From Dugong dugon (lineage: Eukaryota > Chordata > Mammalia > Sirenia > Dugongidae), in NCBI GenBank assembly GCA_030035585.1, contig CM057466.1:113462182-113526181 (forward strand): 64,000 bases of DNA. Direction: 5' to 3'. Below the pieces are notes generated by a model. It was not told the origin of the DNA and ran no database searches. It worked only from the letters and a program-made list of their open reading frames with translations. This document shows, one piece after another, positions 46,620 through 57,639 of the stretch; position 1 is the first letter of the stretch, and every line of letters starts with the position of its first letter. Made by a program: the position numbers and the translations under genes.

Positions 46620-47490
46620 TGCTCTATGTCAGCTCATTCAGCCATATGCCAATAGCAGGCCAACTAGTGAACTATAAGACCATGCGGTGAAATGAATTAC
46701 TTTATATGGCCTTCTAGCCATAGTCTTTGTGACTCACAAGCAGTTATTGAATGGGACTATGCAAATAAAGTATATGGAACCCTAACAAAGGGATTGGTCC
46801 ATTTTGCCATCCTGATAGGCTTAAAACGAGCCAACCCAGAGGTGGGAGAGAGGATCTCACCACCACCGAGAAGCAAGAGCCAGGAGTAGGGTGCATCCTT
46901 TGGACCTGGAATCCCTGCACTGAGAAGCTCCTGGAACCAGGAGACTGAGACATAGAGAGCTGTAACACTGAAGACGGTGAGAAGTGGTGGCAGAGAAATG
47001 GCAGCAGGAGAGGCTGGCAGGAGACAGCACAGTGGGCTTCCCGGCTCACTGGGTGAGAAAGCTGAGCGCCTTTGGGCAGGAGGTTTAGTGGTGAAGTGAG
47101 GTGCCTCTGGGCACTTGGTGGAGCTAGGTTTGCTGATCCACGGAGCTGGAGCTGAACACCTTTGGGCTGAGGCTTACTGGCAGAGTGGGGAGCCTCTGGG
47201 CACTTACAGGCAGAGCTAAAAGAGCTTTGTAACACTGGCCCAAGCAGGGCAGAGGCCAAGGGGCCAGAGAGAGACATGCCTGCAGGCATGGCAGAGAAGA
47301 GGCCGTTCTGATGGAAGAACTGTATCCTGCGCATTCCTGAACCTGAACTGTAACCTGTTACTTCCCTAAGAAACCCCATAAGGGTGAGTATGATCTGTGA
47401 GTTCTCTATGGCCATTGCAATGAATTATCGAACTCAGCAGAGAAGTAGAGAGTGCCGTGGGAGGGATGGTTGGTGTCAGAAGTGGTAAAA
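46620..47490 (+). mobile_element. Possible ERV-L type LTR with primer-binding-like site
   Basis: An AATAAA (at about 46763) lies within a purine-rich stretch with an internal duplication of about 100 bp (GCTGAGCGCCTTTGGGCAGG / GCTGAACACCTTTGGGCTGA). At about 47470 TTGGTGTCAGAAGTGG resembles the tRNA-Leu primer-binding site used by ERV-L elements. No gag/pol sequence follows. The left boundary and a terminal TG...CA were not established. Confidence 0.4.
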
Positions 47491-50287
47491 AAGGCTGGTG
47501 AGGGGAGGTATTTCTGGCCTCTGCCTCATAGGAATCAGCTTTGGGCTGTTGATCTTGATTCTTCTTCCCCCTTGTGAAGTTAGAGGAGGTCAGATTCCTC
47601 TACCATTCCATTTTTACAGACCATCTGGGGATTGTTATGATTGTAGACTTCTGGGCCTGCTCTTGGGCACTCAGATGCAGTAAGCCCGGGGAGGGGCATC
47701 TCAGGCATTTGTGATGCCACGTTCTGAGGTCATCCATGAACATATGCATGCACATTGAGTGCAGTTATAATTTTAGACCCAGAAGAGAACTCCCCTGGGA
47801 CCCTCGTCTCCACCGTCACATCACGTCACCTCATTTAGAATTAAGCCAAAATGTATTGTTTTGGTCTCTGTTACTCAAATCTTTAGGGGTAAACTTACTT
47901 TGCCTCCGAATTTACACTGAGGAGTAGATTCAGCCCATGTTTTACCTGACACAACACAAGTTAGCAACCCAGTAACTCACCACTCACAGCACAGATTTAA
48001 GACTCTGAGTAGGGCTGAATTTCCTCAAAGCGAGGCCGTGCTCTATCACGTTTGGTGGATTCCACTGTGTCTATCAGTGTGCTGGCCCATGGGTGCGTCT
48101 TCGACACGTATGTGCTCACTGAGGACAGAGGGGGGCTGCCTTTGTTACCACTGTGCCCCTAACCTCTGGGCAGAGCCCCCCACACAGTAAGTCAATGAAT
48201 ATTTGCACTACAGGCCAAATGGTCCACCGTCAGTTGTAAAATCTTGACCTGTTAATAATCCAGTTAGGAAGCATTTAAATAAGTGGGAGGTTTAATTTCT
48301 ATGATGAAGGAGTATAGGAGCCCTTTGGACTTGAGTTTGTTGACAGCTATAGCGCTTTTGCCATGTCCACCCTCCGGCTGGTGCTGTGGGGACAATAGCC
48401 ACATGCAAGACACATGCAGCACACATGGCCCCTGTCTTCCAGCTGCTGACTTGGTGAGGTGGTAGAACCGAGCCACATAAGATGTAACAACATGATGCTA
48501 AGCCATGCTGCCTGCTAAGCCACCATGGACTCAAGAGGAGGGTGGGCAGGGAGAGGCCCCCTGTTCTCCTCACTAACCTCGAATACAAAATGAAGCCCAG
48601 AACAACTCATGCTTCCCCCAAAACATGGCTGTTGCGGGCCTGAAGACATAAGGGGAAACAAATGTGTCATTGAATAAGAATCTCAAGTGTGCCCCACAAA
48701 ACCTGGATGCCAAGCGATTGAAACAGATGGAACCCAGTGTTCAAGTCCATTCTTTGGGTGGGAACCAGCTGGCCTGCCTTGTGCAATGGGGCCTTTCCAG
48801 GCTCTCCTCTAACGGCAAAGAATAGTCTATGGGAATGCTAATCTTCCACTCAAGAAACATACAGACGAAGGCGCTCAGGGTGTTTCCCTCTCTATGGGGA
48901 GCTGTGGGCATGTGGGTTTGTGCCTGTGCACAGCGCGTCCGCCCTAACAGATGAACAGATGTGCCTTTTATTGGTTGGCATTCATCTTCACGATCACGTT
49001 CCTCTAGCTTGGAGAAGAACCTGCCTACAGAGAACCTTGTAAATAACTATGACTGTGCCAGCTCTTACAGCACCGAGCGAGGAAACGGATAGCCTTGTGT
49101 GGACCAAGTGAAGACTGCACCTTGGATTGTTGTTTAACGAAAAATAAGCAGAACATCTGTTCAGGCAGTGTTACTGGTACAGCAGCCTCCTGCGTGGATG
49201 CCCCATTCTGTATCCAGGGAAGACATGTGGCCCTGGTGAGCCTTAAATCAGCCACAGAGAAAGCCGTGGGGCATCCCTGTATTTGGAGTGTCTCTACAAC
49301 TCGCAGGCTCGAAGATCCTGTCATTTTCATGCTCTGCTTAACCAGCGGGCGCGGCCAACTCCGAGGCTGTAGGACTCCATGCATCCAAGCACTCATTCCT
49401 AATGTCCTGTCCTGGGGATTCCAAACCCAGGCTCTGCCTCTGCTGGGCTCTGTGGAGACTCACGATTTTCCAGAATTTCAGTCCAGGGTGTGAATCAGGT
49501 AGGTGGTCCTCTCCCGCTTCAGCCTCAAGGCCGAAGCTGTCAAAGGTTGCAAGGATCTGCTCGCCTCTGGGGCAGGAGTGGCCGCTGCCCTTCCAACCCC
49601 CTCTTCTTCCGCCCGGTTGGTGGCCCTGGCCACCTTGCTGTCTGCCTCCTGCATCCGAGAACCCACTGTGGCTTGTGGTGTCCCCACAGCGCGGGGCTGG
49701 CGCCTCAGCCCCCGAGTGTTTACCAAACATCCCTACCCAGCCAGGTCCCCCGGCCACCCTCTCCAGCATGCATGTGCACGGCTGGCTCCTGTCCCTGCCC
49801 TTCTCAGTGCTGTCCTTTGTCTGTCACATCCCCCCACCCAGAATGTGGGCCTCCTCTGGGGGGGTTTGTCCCTAGCACCCGGGGGACTCTCAGTGTCCAC
49901 GCACAGCTCCCGGGCCAGAAGCCCAGTGATCAGCCAGTGTGGCACCACTTCTGAGATGCCCCTCACTGCACGTTCCCCTCCACCGGCACACCCACCAGCC
50001 TGCTCTGCCCTCACCACAGTGCCTGGCACAGTCAGGAGCAAGTCAGAGACATTCCCTGGATAGCGAACTGCAGGTGGCAGTTACTTGGGGAGTTTGGAAT
50101 TCATGCTTGTTTTAACTGATACTCTTTCTATCCCCTGGTGTAGGCCAGTGGGGGATTAGGGGGCGCTGTTTACCCTGGAGACCCCTTCCTGGAAATAGAC
50201 TGGGGAGAGGGGGAGCAAGGTGCAGGGACCCATCTCAGCCCTGGCCTATAGGCCTACCCAAGGGGCTGAGAAGAAGGGCTACGTTAC
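47491..50287. other. MBP intron, GC-rich in part
   Basis: No MBP exon or clear repeat was found. 49300-50060 is GC-rich and open on both strands over 100-190 codons in several frames at once, which points to base composition rather than genes. Confidence 0.45.
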
Positions 50288-50404
50288 CAGCTTAAAGATT
50301 TTGGACAGTGCGCCCTGGGCGTCATGGGCACCCTTGAGTCCCTTGTGAGCTGAAGTGGACGCTCGGCCTCCGTAGCCAAATCCTGGCTTCTGCCCTTCGG
50401 CTCC
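50288..50404 (-). CDS. MBP: MBP exon: [15 protein letters not shown] ... SKIFKL
   Basis: Acceptor TTTTGCAG, donor AAGCTG|GTAACG (a less usual donor). 117 nt, 39 residues: [20 protein letters not shown], then [19 protein letters not shown]. In rodents I recall 41 residues with ASDYKSAHKG at the corresponding point. Here it is ASTSAHKG, so two codons appear to be missing and one changed. GAL replaces GTL near the end. This is the exon left out of the 14 kDa isoform in rodents. Confidence 0.96.
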
Positions 50405-50839
50405 CTGCAAAAGAATACAATGCTGCTCAGTGCCTAGTCTGGAGAGGGTAGCTGGGTGGTCTGGAACCCCTGGGGACTACCTCAGGGGCCACATGGAAGG
50501 GACCGGCACCCCAAAATTGTCTCAGGTGAGACATGTTTAAGAGTGCAAGGCTAGCTTCTCTGTCAAGCTAAGCAGGAGAGGGGCTGGAGGGATCATGGGA
50601 GGCTTCTTGTCATAGTCCATCAGTCCATTGGTGCTCTGGCCCCAACAGTAGCAGCATCTGGCCAGGTTGAGGCTCTGCAACACAATACGCAGCTCAAACA
50701 CATTTATTTTAAAGACCAAGATCTTTGTATAACAGCTGCTTACCTTCTTCATGGCATGTGGTTTTCCAGAGAAGATTAGCAAACGTCAAGCAAACACAAG
50801 GTCAAGGGCATTTTATGTAAATGTTGGTGGAAGCTGGAC

Positions 50840-50990
50840 ATCAGAGGTAGTCATACCACATGCACATGGTGGTCCCGAGGGGCACCTGGGGGTCCTGACC
50901 GGAGGTTGTCCCCTAAGGTACGCCTGGGGGTTCTGACCAGAGGTGGTCCTACCACATGTACAGGGTGGCCCCCGAGGGCATCCTGACGCT
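50840..50990. repeat. Short decayed tandem repeat
   Basis: CACCTGGGGGTCCTGACCGG and CGCCTGGGGGTTCTGACCAG repeat about 45 nt apart, and CATACCACATGCACATGGTG recurs as CCTACCACATGTACAGGGTG about 95 nt away. Intronic to MBP. Confidence 0.7.
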
Positions 50991-52543
50991 GGGAGAGCAT
51001 GGAGTGCCCATGCCTGGGGCGGGTTCTGGCTAGTTCACACCAAGTGGGTTCTGTGAGCAGCAGCCCTGCTCTTCGGGAGATCTAGGACAGATAAAGTGTT
51101 TGGACTCAGGGAAAGATGCTGTGTGAGAAATCTTGAAGCTCATACCTTTTTTTAAAAGGGCAAAGACAAAATTCTTACATTTTGTGGCCCAGAGGGGCCT
51201 TGCTAGTGGTGCCTGGGAGTCTGCTCCCTGGCCCAGGCTCAGTGCCCTGAGGGTGTCGGGACTGCCAAGGTGGATCCAGGAGCTGGGCTCTGAGCGGGTC
51301 GGACAGAGGAACGGGAGAGGCAGGTCAGGACTGGCTGCCCGTGGTCCTGCTGCCGGCCGTGAGGGGAGGGAGCAGGCATTCTGGGCAAGAGTGTAATCTA
51401 ATCCACCTAGTCTAATCCAGTGTGATTTTATAGCTGCTGAAGATGGGACCCAGAAGGTGCAAAGTGCTTCCAGGCTAACCAGCTAGTCTTTAGCAGGACT
51501 GAACTGGACGTAGGGGATTCTGTCCTGACACCCCCACCATGCATACACACTACCTCTTGAGTTTCTTTTTCATTCAGCCTGCACTTTGTTGACATGGGCC
51601 ACCAGAGACCAGATGTTGCCTTTGTGTGGAAATATGGTTTTAAAGATGTTATCAGAGTGGGGAGAGGCCAGGGGTGCCTGACAAAGAAGATCTAAGCACC
51701 GGACACTAGAGTAAAGCCAGCACCACCTGTCCATCTCACAGGGTCAACGGACATGCTTGCTCCTTGCTGGCACACAGGTGGACGGAGGAGAGTAAAGTGT
51801 GCTATGCCACACAGACAGACAGACATTAGGTAGAAAACCATGCTTTCCCATGCCAATGCTTGTCATTCTGTCTCCCTATGGTTTTCCTCCAAAAATCGAG
51901 CGCTTTTGAGAACTAAACTGAGGGATCAAATCTCAGATTAGTAATCCGCTTGATGCTTCCTCCTTTCAAGTTCTCAATTGCTTTTATCTTTGGATGACCT
52001 AGAACACACCAGGAAGCATACCACATGGTTTAGAAAAAGAAAGTGCAGACTTTCAGAAACTCCAAACAAGAAAACAGTCCTGCAGCTTTTGCAAACTAGA
52101 CGCTACAGAGAAGGATTGTGCTTTGGGAAAAAAAAGAAACTGAACAAACATTAGTTGGGCCAATAACGAAGACATGCAGAGAGGTATGCAAACCTCTTGT
52201 TAGCTGAGGTTGGCGTGGTCTAGAAATGGCTGGAAGAAAGACCGCCGTTTATCCCTCCTATCCCCCCAAATTCAGAGAGGATTTTGGATAATGCCCAGCA
52301 CCTCCACTCCTAGAAAATTAAGAGGCAGATAAAGCAGTAGCTAAAATAAGTTTCGGGTTCAAAATGGATTTCGTTCTTCAGTATCATCTTTGTCTCCTGC
52401 TGGCACAGAAAAGTCAAGAGTTAATTGGCTCTCAGTGATGGCCTGTGTAAATCTCCTACATTGTCATCCTTTTGCAAATGTATTAGGGCAGAAAAAGCAA
52501 GCACCATATGTATTGATATAAAGTGTTCTAGTAAATATCTGAG

Positions 52544-52613
52544 TTCATAGTTCAATGTAATAATATGTTGGAATAATTCATAGTTCAATGTAATAATATG
52601 TTGGAATAATTCA
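52544..52613. repeat. Perfect 33-bp tandem duplication
   Basis: Two identical 33-nt units starting TTCATAGTTCAATGTAATAA at 52544 and 52577, followed by the first four bases of a third. Identity suggests a recent event. Confidence 0.95.
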
Positions 52614-52818
52614 GGGCCTTTATGGAATCTTTCCTCTACCTTTCCTCTCAAGTGCTTCCTCCTTCCCTCCCTTTTTCCTTCCTTCTCTTTATTTCTTTTA
52701 AAATCCATTCATTATTCCCATCATGCATATTGATTGTGCTTCAAGTATATCTATGCTGTGTGCTAGGAAATGAGGTTATTTTAGTTCCCAATGCAGACAA
52801 TTCCTGGCCTCTTGGAGC

Positions 52819-53025
52819 TTATAACCAGCGACCATCGAGTTGACTCTGACTCGTGGCAAACCCACATGTTTCAGAGTAGAACTGTGCTTCGTAAGGTTTT
52901 CAATGGCTGTGGTCTTTTGGAAGTAGATCTCCAGGCCTTTCTTCTGAGATGCCCCTGGGTGGACACAAACCTCCAACATTTTGGTTAGCAGCCAAGAGCT
53001 CAACCATTTGCACCACCCAGGGCAA
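52819..53025 (-). mobile_element. AfroSINE copy
   Basis: ACCATCGAGTTGACTCTGAC, GTTTTCAATGGCTGTGGTCT, CAGGCCTTTCTTCTGAGATG, then TTGGTTAGCAGCCAAGAGCT and CACCACCCAGGG. The subtype with the CAGGCCTTTCTTC block. Confidence 0.9.
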
Positions 53026-53833
53026 CCCATGGAGCTTATGGGTTGGTGGTTATTCTTCCATTTCATTTCGAAAATCATAATTTTTATAAAGAACCCTAGC
53101 TAATGGCTGACTGTAACTAAAGTCTACAAGTTGGCTGCGATATATTAGTAAGCTTTTTAAGTTGACTCAGACACCACATTTCATGAGGATCTAGAAAGAG
53201 AACACATTCCTCATTTTAAATCTCTTATTAGAACTTGATTCTTGGTATTCAAAAGCATAGCATTCCTAAGGAGGTTTTCCCAGAGGCTGGATTTCTAAGC
53301 TTTTCCTACTACTAAAACAAGTCCAAGACCTCGGTTAACGAGGTTGTTACAAACTGAATAACTGAATCTAGTATCTAGTGTAGTCTGTTTCCTCCACAAA
53401 ATTTCGACCTCTAGAAGGGCTATTTAAGTGGGTCAGTCAGCCACAGTTCCACATTCAAACTTTCAGGAATTATTTTTCTCATTGGTTGTACTGGGAAAAA
53501 AACAAGATATTTTCCTCCAGCATGGCATCACTCCTTCCCTGGGAGGGAAACCAGGCGGATCTTCCAGAAATACTTGGGGAGAAGCAGCCCCTGGCCTTGC
53601 AGAGCCAGGGTTGCCAGAGCTTAAGATGCTGACCGGGGGGAGCTCAGGGGAGGCTGTGTCCCATTCTCCTCCTGAAGTGAAGCCACTGATCACAGCTGCA
53701 GCTGTGGCAAATGTCCTTACAAAGAGGAAGATGGGGACCGCTAAGCAAGGGAAACAGATCAGAGCGTCCAAGTCTAGCAGCTGCGGGGACTAGGAAGGGC
53801 GGGGAAGCAGAATAGAAGGCGATTGTCACCTAC

Positions 53834-53866
53834 CCAGCTAAATCTGCTGAGGGATAATCCTCTCCC
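53834..53866 (-). CDS. MBP: MBP exon: GRGLSLSRFSW
   Basis: Acceptor CTCACACAG, donor AGCTGG|GTAGGT, 33 nt. It encodes GRGLSLSRFSW, identical to what I recall of the mammalian segment. It contains the serines reported as kinase targets and the single tryptophan of MBP. Frame-neutral, so skipping is tolerated. Confidence 0.96.
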
Positions 53867-54280
53867 CTGTGTGAGGAAGAGAAAGAAATGAAGACATGGC
53901 GATCAGTGCAGGAAAAAGAGTTCTTTTACTAAACAAGCAACACAATCAAGACAGTATTGGGTTGAGAAGGAAAACGGGGTTTAAGTCACATAGGCCATGC
54001 CCCAATGGGCAGCTGCAGCTGCCTGGAGCTCTGCATTGGGGGTCACAGTTCAGGGTTTTGAGGGGAAAAGAGCTGGGGTTGGTCAGCACTGCCTGCCCAG
54101 GTGAGGAGAAGGACAGGTGTAAAAGCTTATCAGCCCTGCTCAACTTGAGACCCACATGGCAGAACATTCGGGGATGAATTAAGGTAGCTGTAAGTCCAAC
54201 TCTCTTTTTGGTACATTTAGGGCATTGAGGGAAGATTTTTAAATAAATTGATGATTGATTAAAAAATTCAGAGGTCTTAC

Positions 54281-54316
54281 CTTTCCTTGTGATGGAGGTG
54301 GTGTGCGAGGCGTCAC
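54281..54316 (-). CDS. MBP: MBP exon: VTPRTPPPSQGK
   Basis: Acceptor TGTCTCTCCAG, donor GGAAAG|GTAAGA, 36 nt. It encodes VTPRTPPPSQGK. The proline-rich PRTPPP is the conserved SH3-ligand and MAP-kinase phosphorylation region of MBP (family knowledge). The exon is too short to be found by open-frame length; it is supported by exact phase, splice sites and its place 0.9 kb from the preceding exon. Confidence 0.96.
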
Positions 54317-54441
54317 CTGGAGAGACAGGCAGAGGGCGGTGAGCAGATAGCCAGGTGTCCCTTCTTCCAAGCAGCTCCAGCTCTCTCCTCAAGAGCCTGA
54401 AGGGGTCACTGCCACTTCCTGACTAGCTACTGTTTGCTGAG

Positions 54442-54640
54442 TGTCTATATCTCTCAGGTATAAGGGCTGCCTTTTCTGACAGTGTCAATATCTCTCAGGT
54501 ATAAGGGCTGCCTTTTCTGACAGTGTCAATATCTCTCAGGTATAAGGGCTGCCTTTTCTGACAGTGTCAATATCTCTCAGGTATAAGGGCCCCCTTTTCC
54601 GACCGTGTCTCTATCTCTCAGGTTAAGGGCCATTCACTTT
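54442..54640. repeat. 41-bp minisatellite in an MBP intron
   Basis: Unit begins TGTCTATATCTCTCAGGTAT and continues AAGGGCTGCCTTTTCTGACA. About four and a half units, the second and third identical and the last ones diverged (GGGCCCCCTTTTCCGACC). It starts 126 nt upstream of the MBP exon at 54316-54281, close to that exon's acceptor. Confidence 0.93.
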
Positions 54641-55204
54641 TCTGCCCTGCTTCCCATTTATCTTCTAGTTGAACATGAAATACAGGGTCTGAGAATTTGA
54701 AAATACTTAATGCAACACAGATCTCCCAGAAAATGTCTGAGAGAATGGGGAAACACGTCAAAAAGGCCCTAGACTAGGGAATTGGCTTATCTCCCTGTGC
54801 GTTCCTGACACACCCATCAAGCATTGTCGGAGATGGGTGGGTTTCACTCACCAATGATCCCTTTTGTGGTTAGAAGTAAACCCAATATTCAGAGCTTCAA
54901 AGTACCATCTTAAAGTGCCTGCTGCACAGAGAACTCGTAACCAGCAGCCTGGGTTTTTAAACTGTCTAGTCTGAAAAGAAGCAGGCGCTTCAGTAGAACC
55001 CCTAGTCCTGTAGGCGGCACACGCGGTCTGGAAGGCCTGCCTGTGTGGGACTTGAAGGCAGGTGCCAGGGTTGGTTCCTGAGGCGCCCTCCCTGAGGAGG
55101 AGTGAGGGGTCACCTGTGGACGGCCATGGCCGTGGCCATCCCTCCCCCCGCCCCCATGCACAGTTTCTACTTTCCCTGCGACCCATTCGGAAGAGGATAC
55201 TTAC

Positions 55205-55312
55205 AATGTTCTTGAAAAAGTGGACTACAGGGTTTTCATCTTGGGGCCGGCCGTGCTGGGACTTCTGGGGCAGGGAGCCGTAGTGGGTGGCCCTGGCCGC
55301 ATGGTGTGCATC
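55205..55312 (-). CDS. MBP: MBP exon: [17 protein letters not shown] ... VVHFFKNI
   Basis: Minus-strand acceptor TGTCTTTCAG and donor AACATT|GTAAGT. The exon is 108 nt and encodes 36 residues, starting [19 protein letters not shown] and ending [12 protein letters not shown]. The VVHFFKNI core is the well-known membrane-binding amphipathic helix and an immunodominant myelin epitope. The middle reads [10 protein letters not shown], close to other mammals. The next codon (Val) starts the following exon. Confidence 0.97.
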
Positions 55313-55947
55313 CTGAAAGACAGAGGCGCACACATCACAGAGAGTCATGGGGTCCAGGGCCAAGGGGAGCTGGGCTCTGCTCCTGGGTGGACCCCGACTC
55401 TTTTCGTCTTTGGAAGAGGACCCTAAGTTAGGAGGCCACTGATTGCACAGCTGCCCCACAGCCCACTTAGGGTCGATGGACATGTCCCTGGCTGTGTCAC
55501 TGCCACTTGCTCAGTGGATTTTGCATCAGTAATGCATGTTCTGGCTCTCCTGGTGACGTGAATATGACAGAGGGGATGTCAAGGTTATTTAAGGGTAAGT
55601 CCCTCGAAGGTGGAGCAGCTAAGCAAAGCGTTAAGAAAAAAACATCGTTTTCCCCCAAGCTTCTGGCTTGGGTGAAAGACAATACCCAGAAATTACACAT
55701 GAAACAACCGATAATTGCATGAGACAAACCAATACATTGGCTTTGGAGAGGGTACATAAAATAAAATAGCCCTGTTTCTCAGAGTAAGGGTCTCAGTGCA
55801 GTGGTAACAGGCCTCCATGGTTTGGCGTGATCACTGCCAGACCTTGGGGAAGTAGGGAGTCAGGAGGGAAGAGTTTCTGGGGGTGGATGACCTGGGCCAG
55901 CTCATAAGCAGTGGAGCCAGGACTTTCTAGGTCAGTAAATATTGCCA

Positions 55948-56275
55948 TTGGTGTTAGCTGCCCTCAAGCCAGCCTCCAGCTCACAGCAACCGCATCCACA
56001 TCCACAAGGGAAAGGCTGCCAAGTCCTGACCATCCTCATGATCAGTTGTGGATTGAACCATTATGATCCATAGGATTTTCTTTGGCTGGTTTTCAGAAGC
56101 TGATTGCCAGGCCTTTCCTCCTAGTCTGTCTTAGTCTGGAAACTCTGCTGAAACCTGTTCAGCACCATAGCAATACACAAGCTTCCACTGACAGGTGGTG
56201 GCTGTGCATGAGGTGTATTGGGCAGGGATCTAATGGGGCCTCCCGCATGAAAGATGAGAATTCTACCACTAAACA
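55948..56275 (-). mobile_element. tRNA-Gly-headed AfroSINE-type element
   Basis: On the minus strand the head reads TAGTGGTAGAATTCTCATCT, like tRNA-Gly with its A box, then CCCGCATGAAAG-region box B remnants. The body continues with AGTGGAAGCTTGTGTATTGC and AGACTAAGACAGACTAGGAG. The 3' end is an RTE-like GGATGGTCAGGACTTGG...GTTAGCTGC tail region. It is about 330 bp, longer than the common AfroSINE. Confidence 0.75.
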
Positions 56276-57237
56276 TCACTGCCCTCATAAATATTGTCAC
56301 CAAATGATAATTACTGATAGAGAGCAACTCAACATGGAAAAAAAAGAACAAACTCCGGACGGAAGTAAGTGAAGCCGTTGGTCTTGCAGGTTTGTGTGTA
56401 ATGTGCACACAGCTCACTCCAAGTGCCCTGGAGCAGCGAACACCTGCGATGCAGTGAAATGCAACAGCGTCAGGCCGTCACACCAAACTGCATTTCCACA
56501 GAAAAGGAGTTCCATCTGCAAACACACTCAATGATATCCTTCAAAACTAAACAGTTCTCAGAAAAGCCAAGCAAAGGGGCCTTGTCCAGCACTTGCTGGA
56601 CTAATTTTGTAATTTCTCCCTTGGCTCTCTCCGCTTCTCCCACCCCTACTTGCACATAAGCATCTTGCAAGTGAGGAACATGTGCCTGGAGAGCCGGCGG
56701 TCAGAGCAGAGTCAGCACAGGGCAGCCTTGCCTGGCTCAGTCTAAAAGGAATCAGTTAGATCGTGTTAAAGCTGCACACAGCATTTTCCTCTATGCAGTC
56801 AGCTTTGTGCACACTGTTTGGGAGCACAGGTTCTCGTTCAGAAGAGAGTTGGCTGCCAAAGTCTAATGTTGGTTCCTCAGGAAATTAATGGTCATGCCTT
56901 TAACAGGCTTAACTTCACAGGTAACACCTGGGCTATTGTAACCCAGATGGGTGGTTGTAAGAGTCACAGGGACAGGGCTTGTAAAGTGCCCCACATAGTC
57001 CTGGCACATATTTCTTAATATTTATGGTTGTCCCCCCATGTGGATCTTCATGCATCAAACCATCAGGCTTGAATCTTACATACTCGTCTCCTCCACTAAA
57101 AGAATGAGTGGATGATGAAGAGTTAAAAAACAAAACAGACTCCCCATCTGGTAAGTGCTGCTCAAAAATAAGAAGCCAGGATACTTTAAATTACATACTT
57201 CCAAACTAATATTTTTAAGTGTCTAGTATGTCTCCGG

Positions 57238-57430
57238 AGTCCCTGGGGGGTGCAAATTGTTAAGTGCTCGGCTGCTAACTGAAAGGTTGAAGGTTGAGTG
57301 CACTCAGAGGTTTCTCAGAAGAAAGGCCTGGCAATCTACTTCTGAAAAATCAGCCAGTGAAAACCCTATAGAGCACAGTTCAACTCTGACACACGTGGGG
57401 TCACCATGAGCCGTCATGAGCTTGATAGCA
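57238..57430 (+). mobile_element. AfroSINE copy
   Basis: GAGTCCCTGGGGGGTGCAAA, CTCGGCTGCTAACTGAAAGG, AGAAAGGCCTGGCAATCTAC, AATCAGCCAGTGAAAACCCT. Flanked by AGTATGTCT and ACTATGTCT. Confidence 0.9.
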
Positions 57431-57639
57431 ACTGGTGGTGGACTATGTCTACTAGGAGAGGTTATTTATTAGCTCTCATCCTAATGGCCTGAAATAATTA
57501 AAACCGCTCAAAAATTAGTACAATTCGCTCTTCCCTTGGTACTTACACCCCATTTTTCTGCATGCTGTGTATCGGATTTTGAGTCACAGAAACGTCATTC
57601 ACCCTTTAATCACCTATACTGTGATTAAAACCCAACATT

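Larger units (their letters stand above)
41730..55312 (-). other. MBP: MBP gene, 3' portion (five coding exons and 3' UTR)
   Basis: Gene-level entry on the minus strand. Five exons with AG/GT borders encode 112 residues plus stop, all phase 0 and all multiples of three. Order from the right: 55312-55205, 54316-54281, 53866-53834, 50404-50288, 43276-43232. The product is myelin basic protein, the basic, intrinsically disordered protein that holds the cytoplasmic faces of the myelin membrane together in oligodendrocytes and Schwann cells. Frame-neutral exons match the known MBP splice isoforms. Exon 1, the optional 26-residue exon 2 and the upstream Golli exons were not found and should lie right of 64000. 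MBP is convergent with ZNF236. Confidence 0.96.

Noticed and set aside
46744..47415. 223-codon open frame on the minus strand
   Set aside because: Lies in an LTR-like, purine-rich block; the peptide is low-complexity Ser/Pro/Leu with no domain, and no splice or start context supports it.
49338..50063. Several overlapping open frames of 100-190 codons on both strands
   Set aside because: Openness in many frames at once is a composition effect in a GC-rich intron; no codon bias, homology or splice sites.
54442..54640. CRISPR-like array (also 28008-28191)
   Set aside because: Units abut with no unique spacers; these are minisatellites in mammalian introns.
54848..55483. 211-codon minus-strand open frame as a gene of its own
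   Set aside because: Only 55205-55312 within it is the MBP exon; the rest is intron reading through the splice sites.
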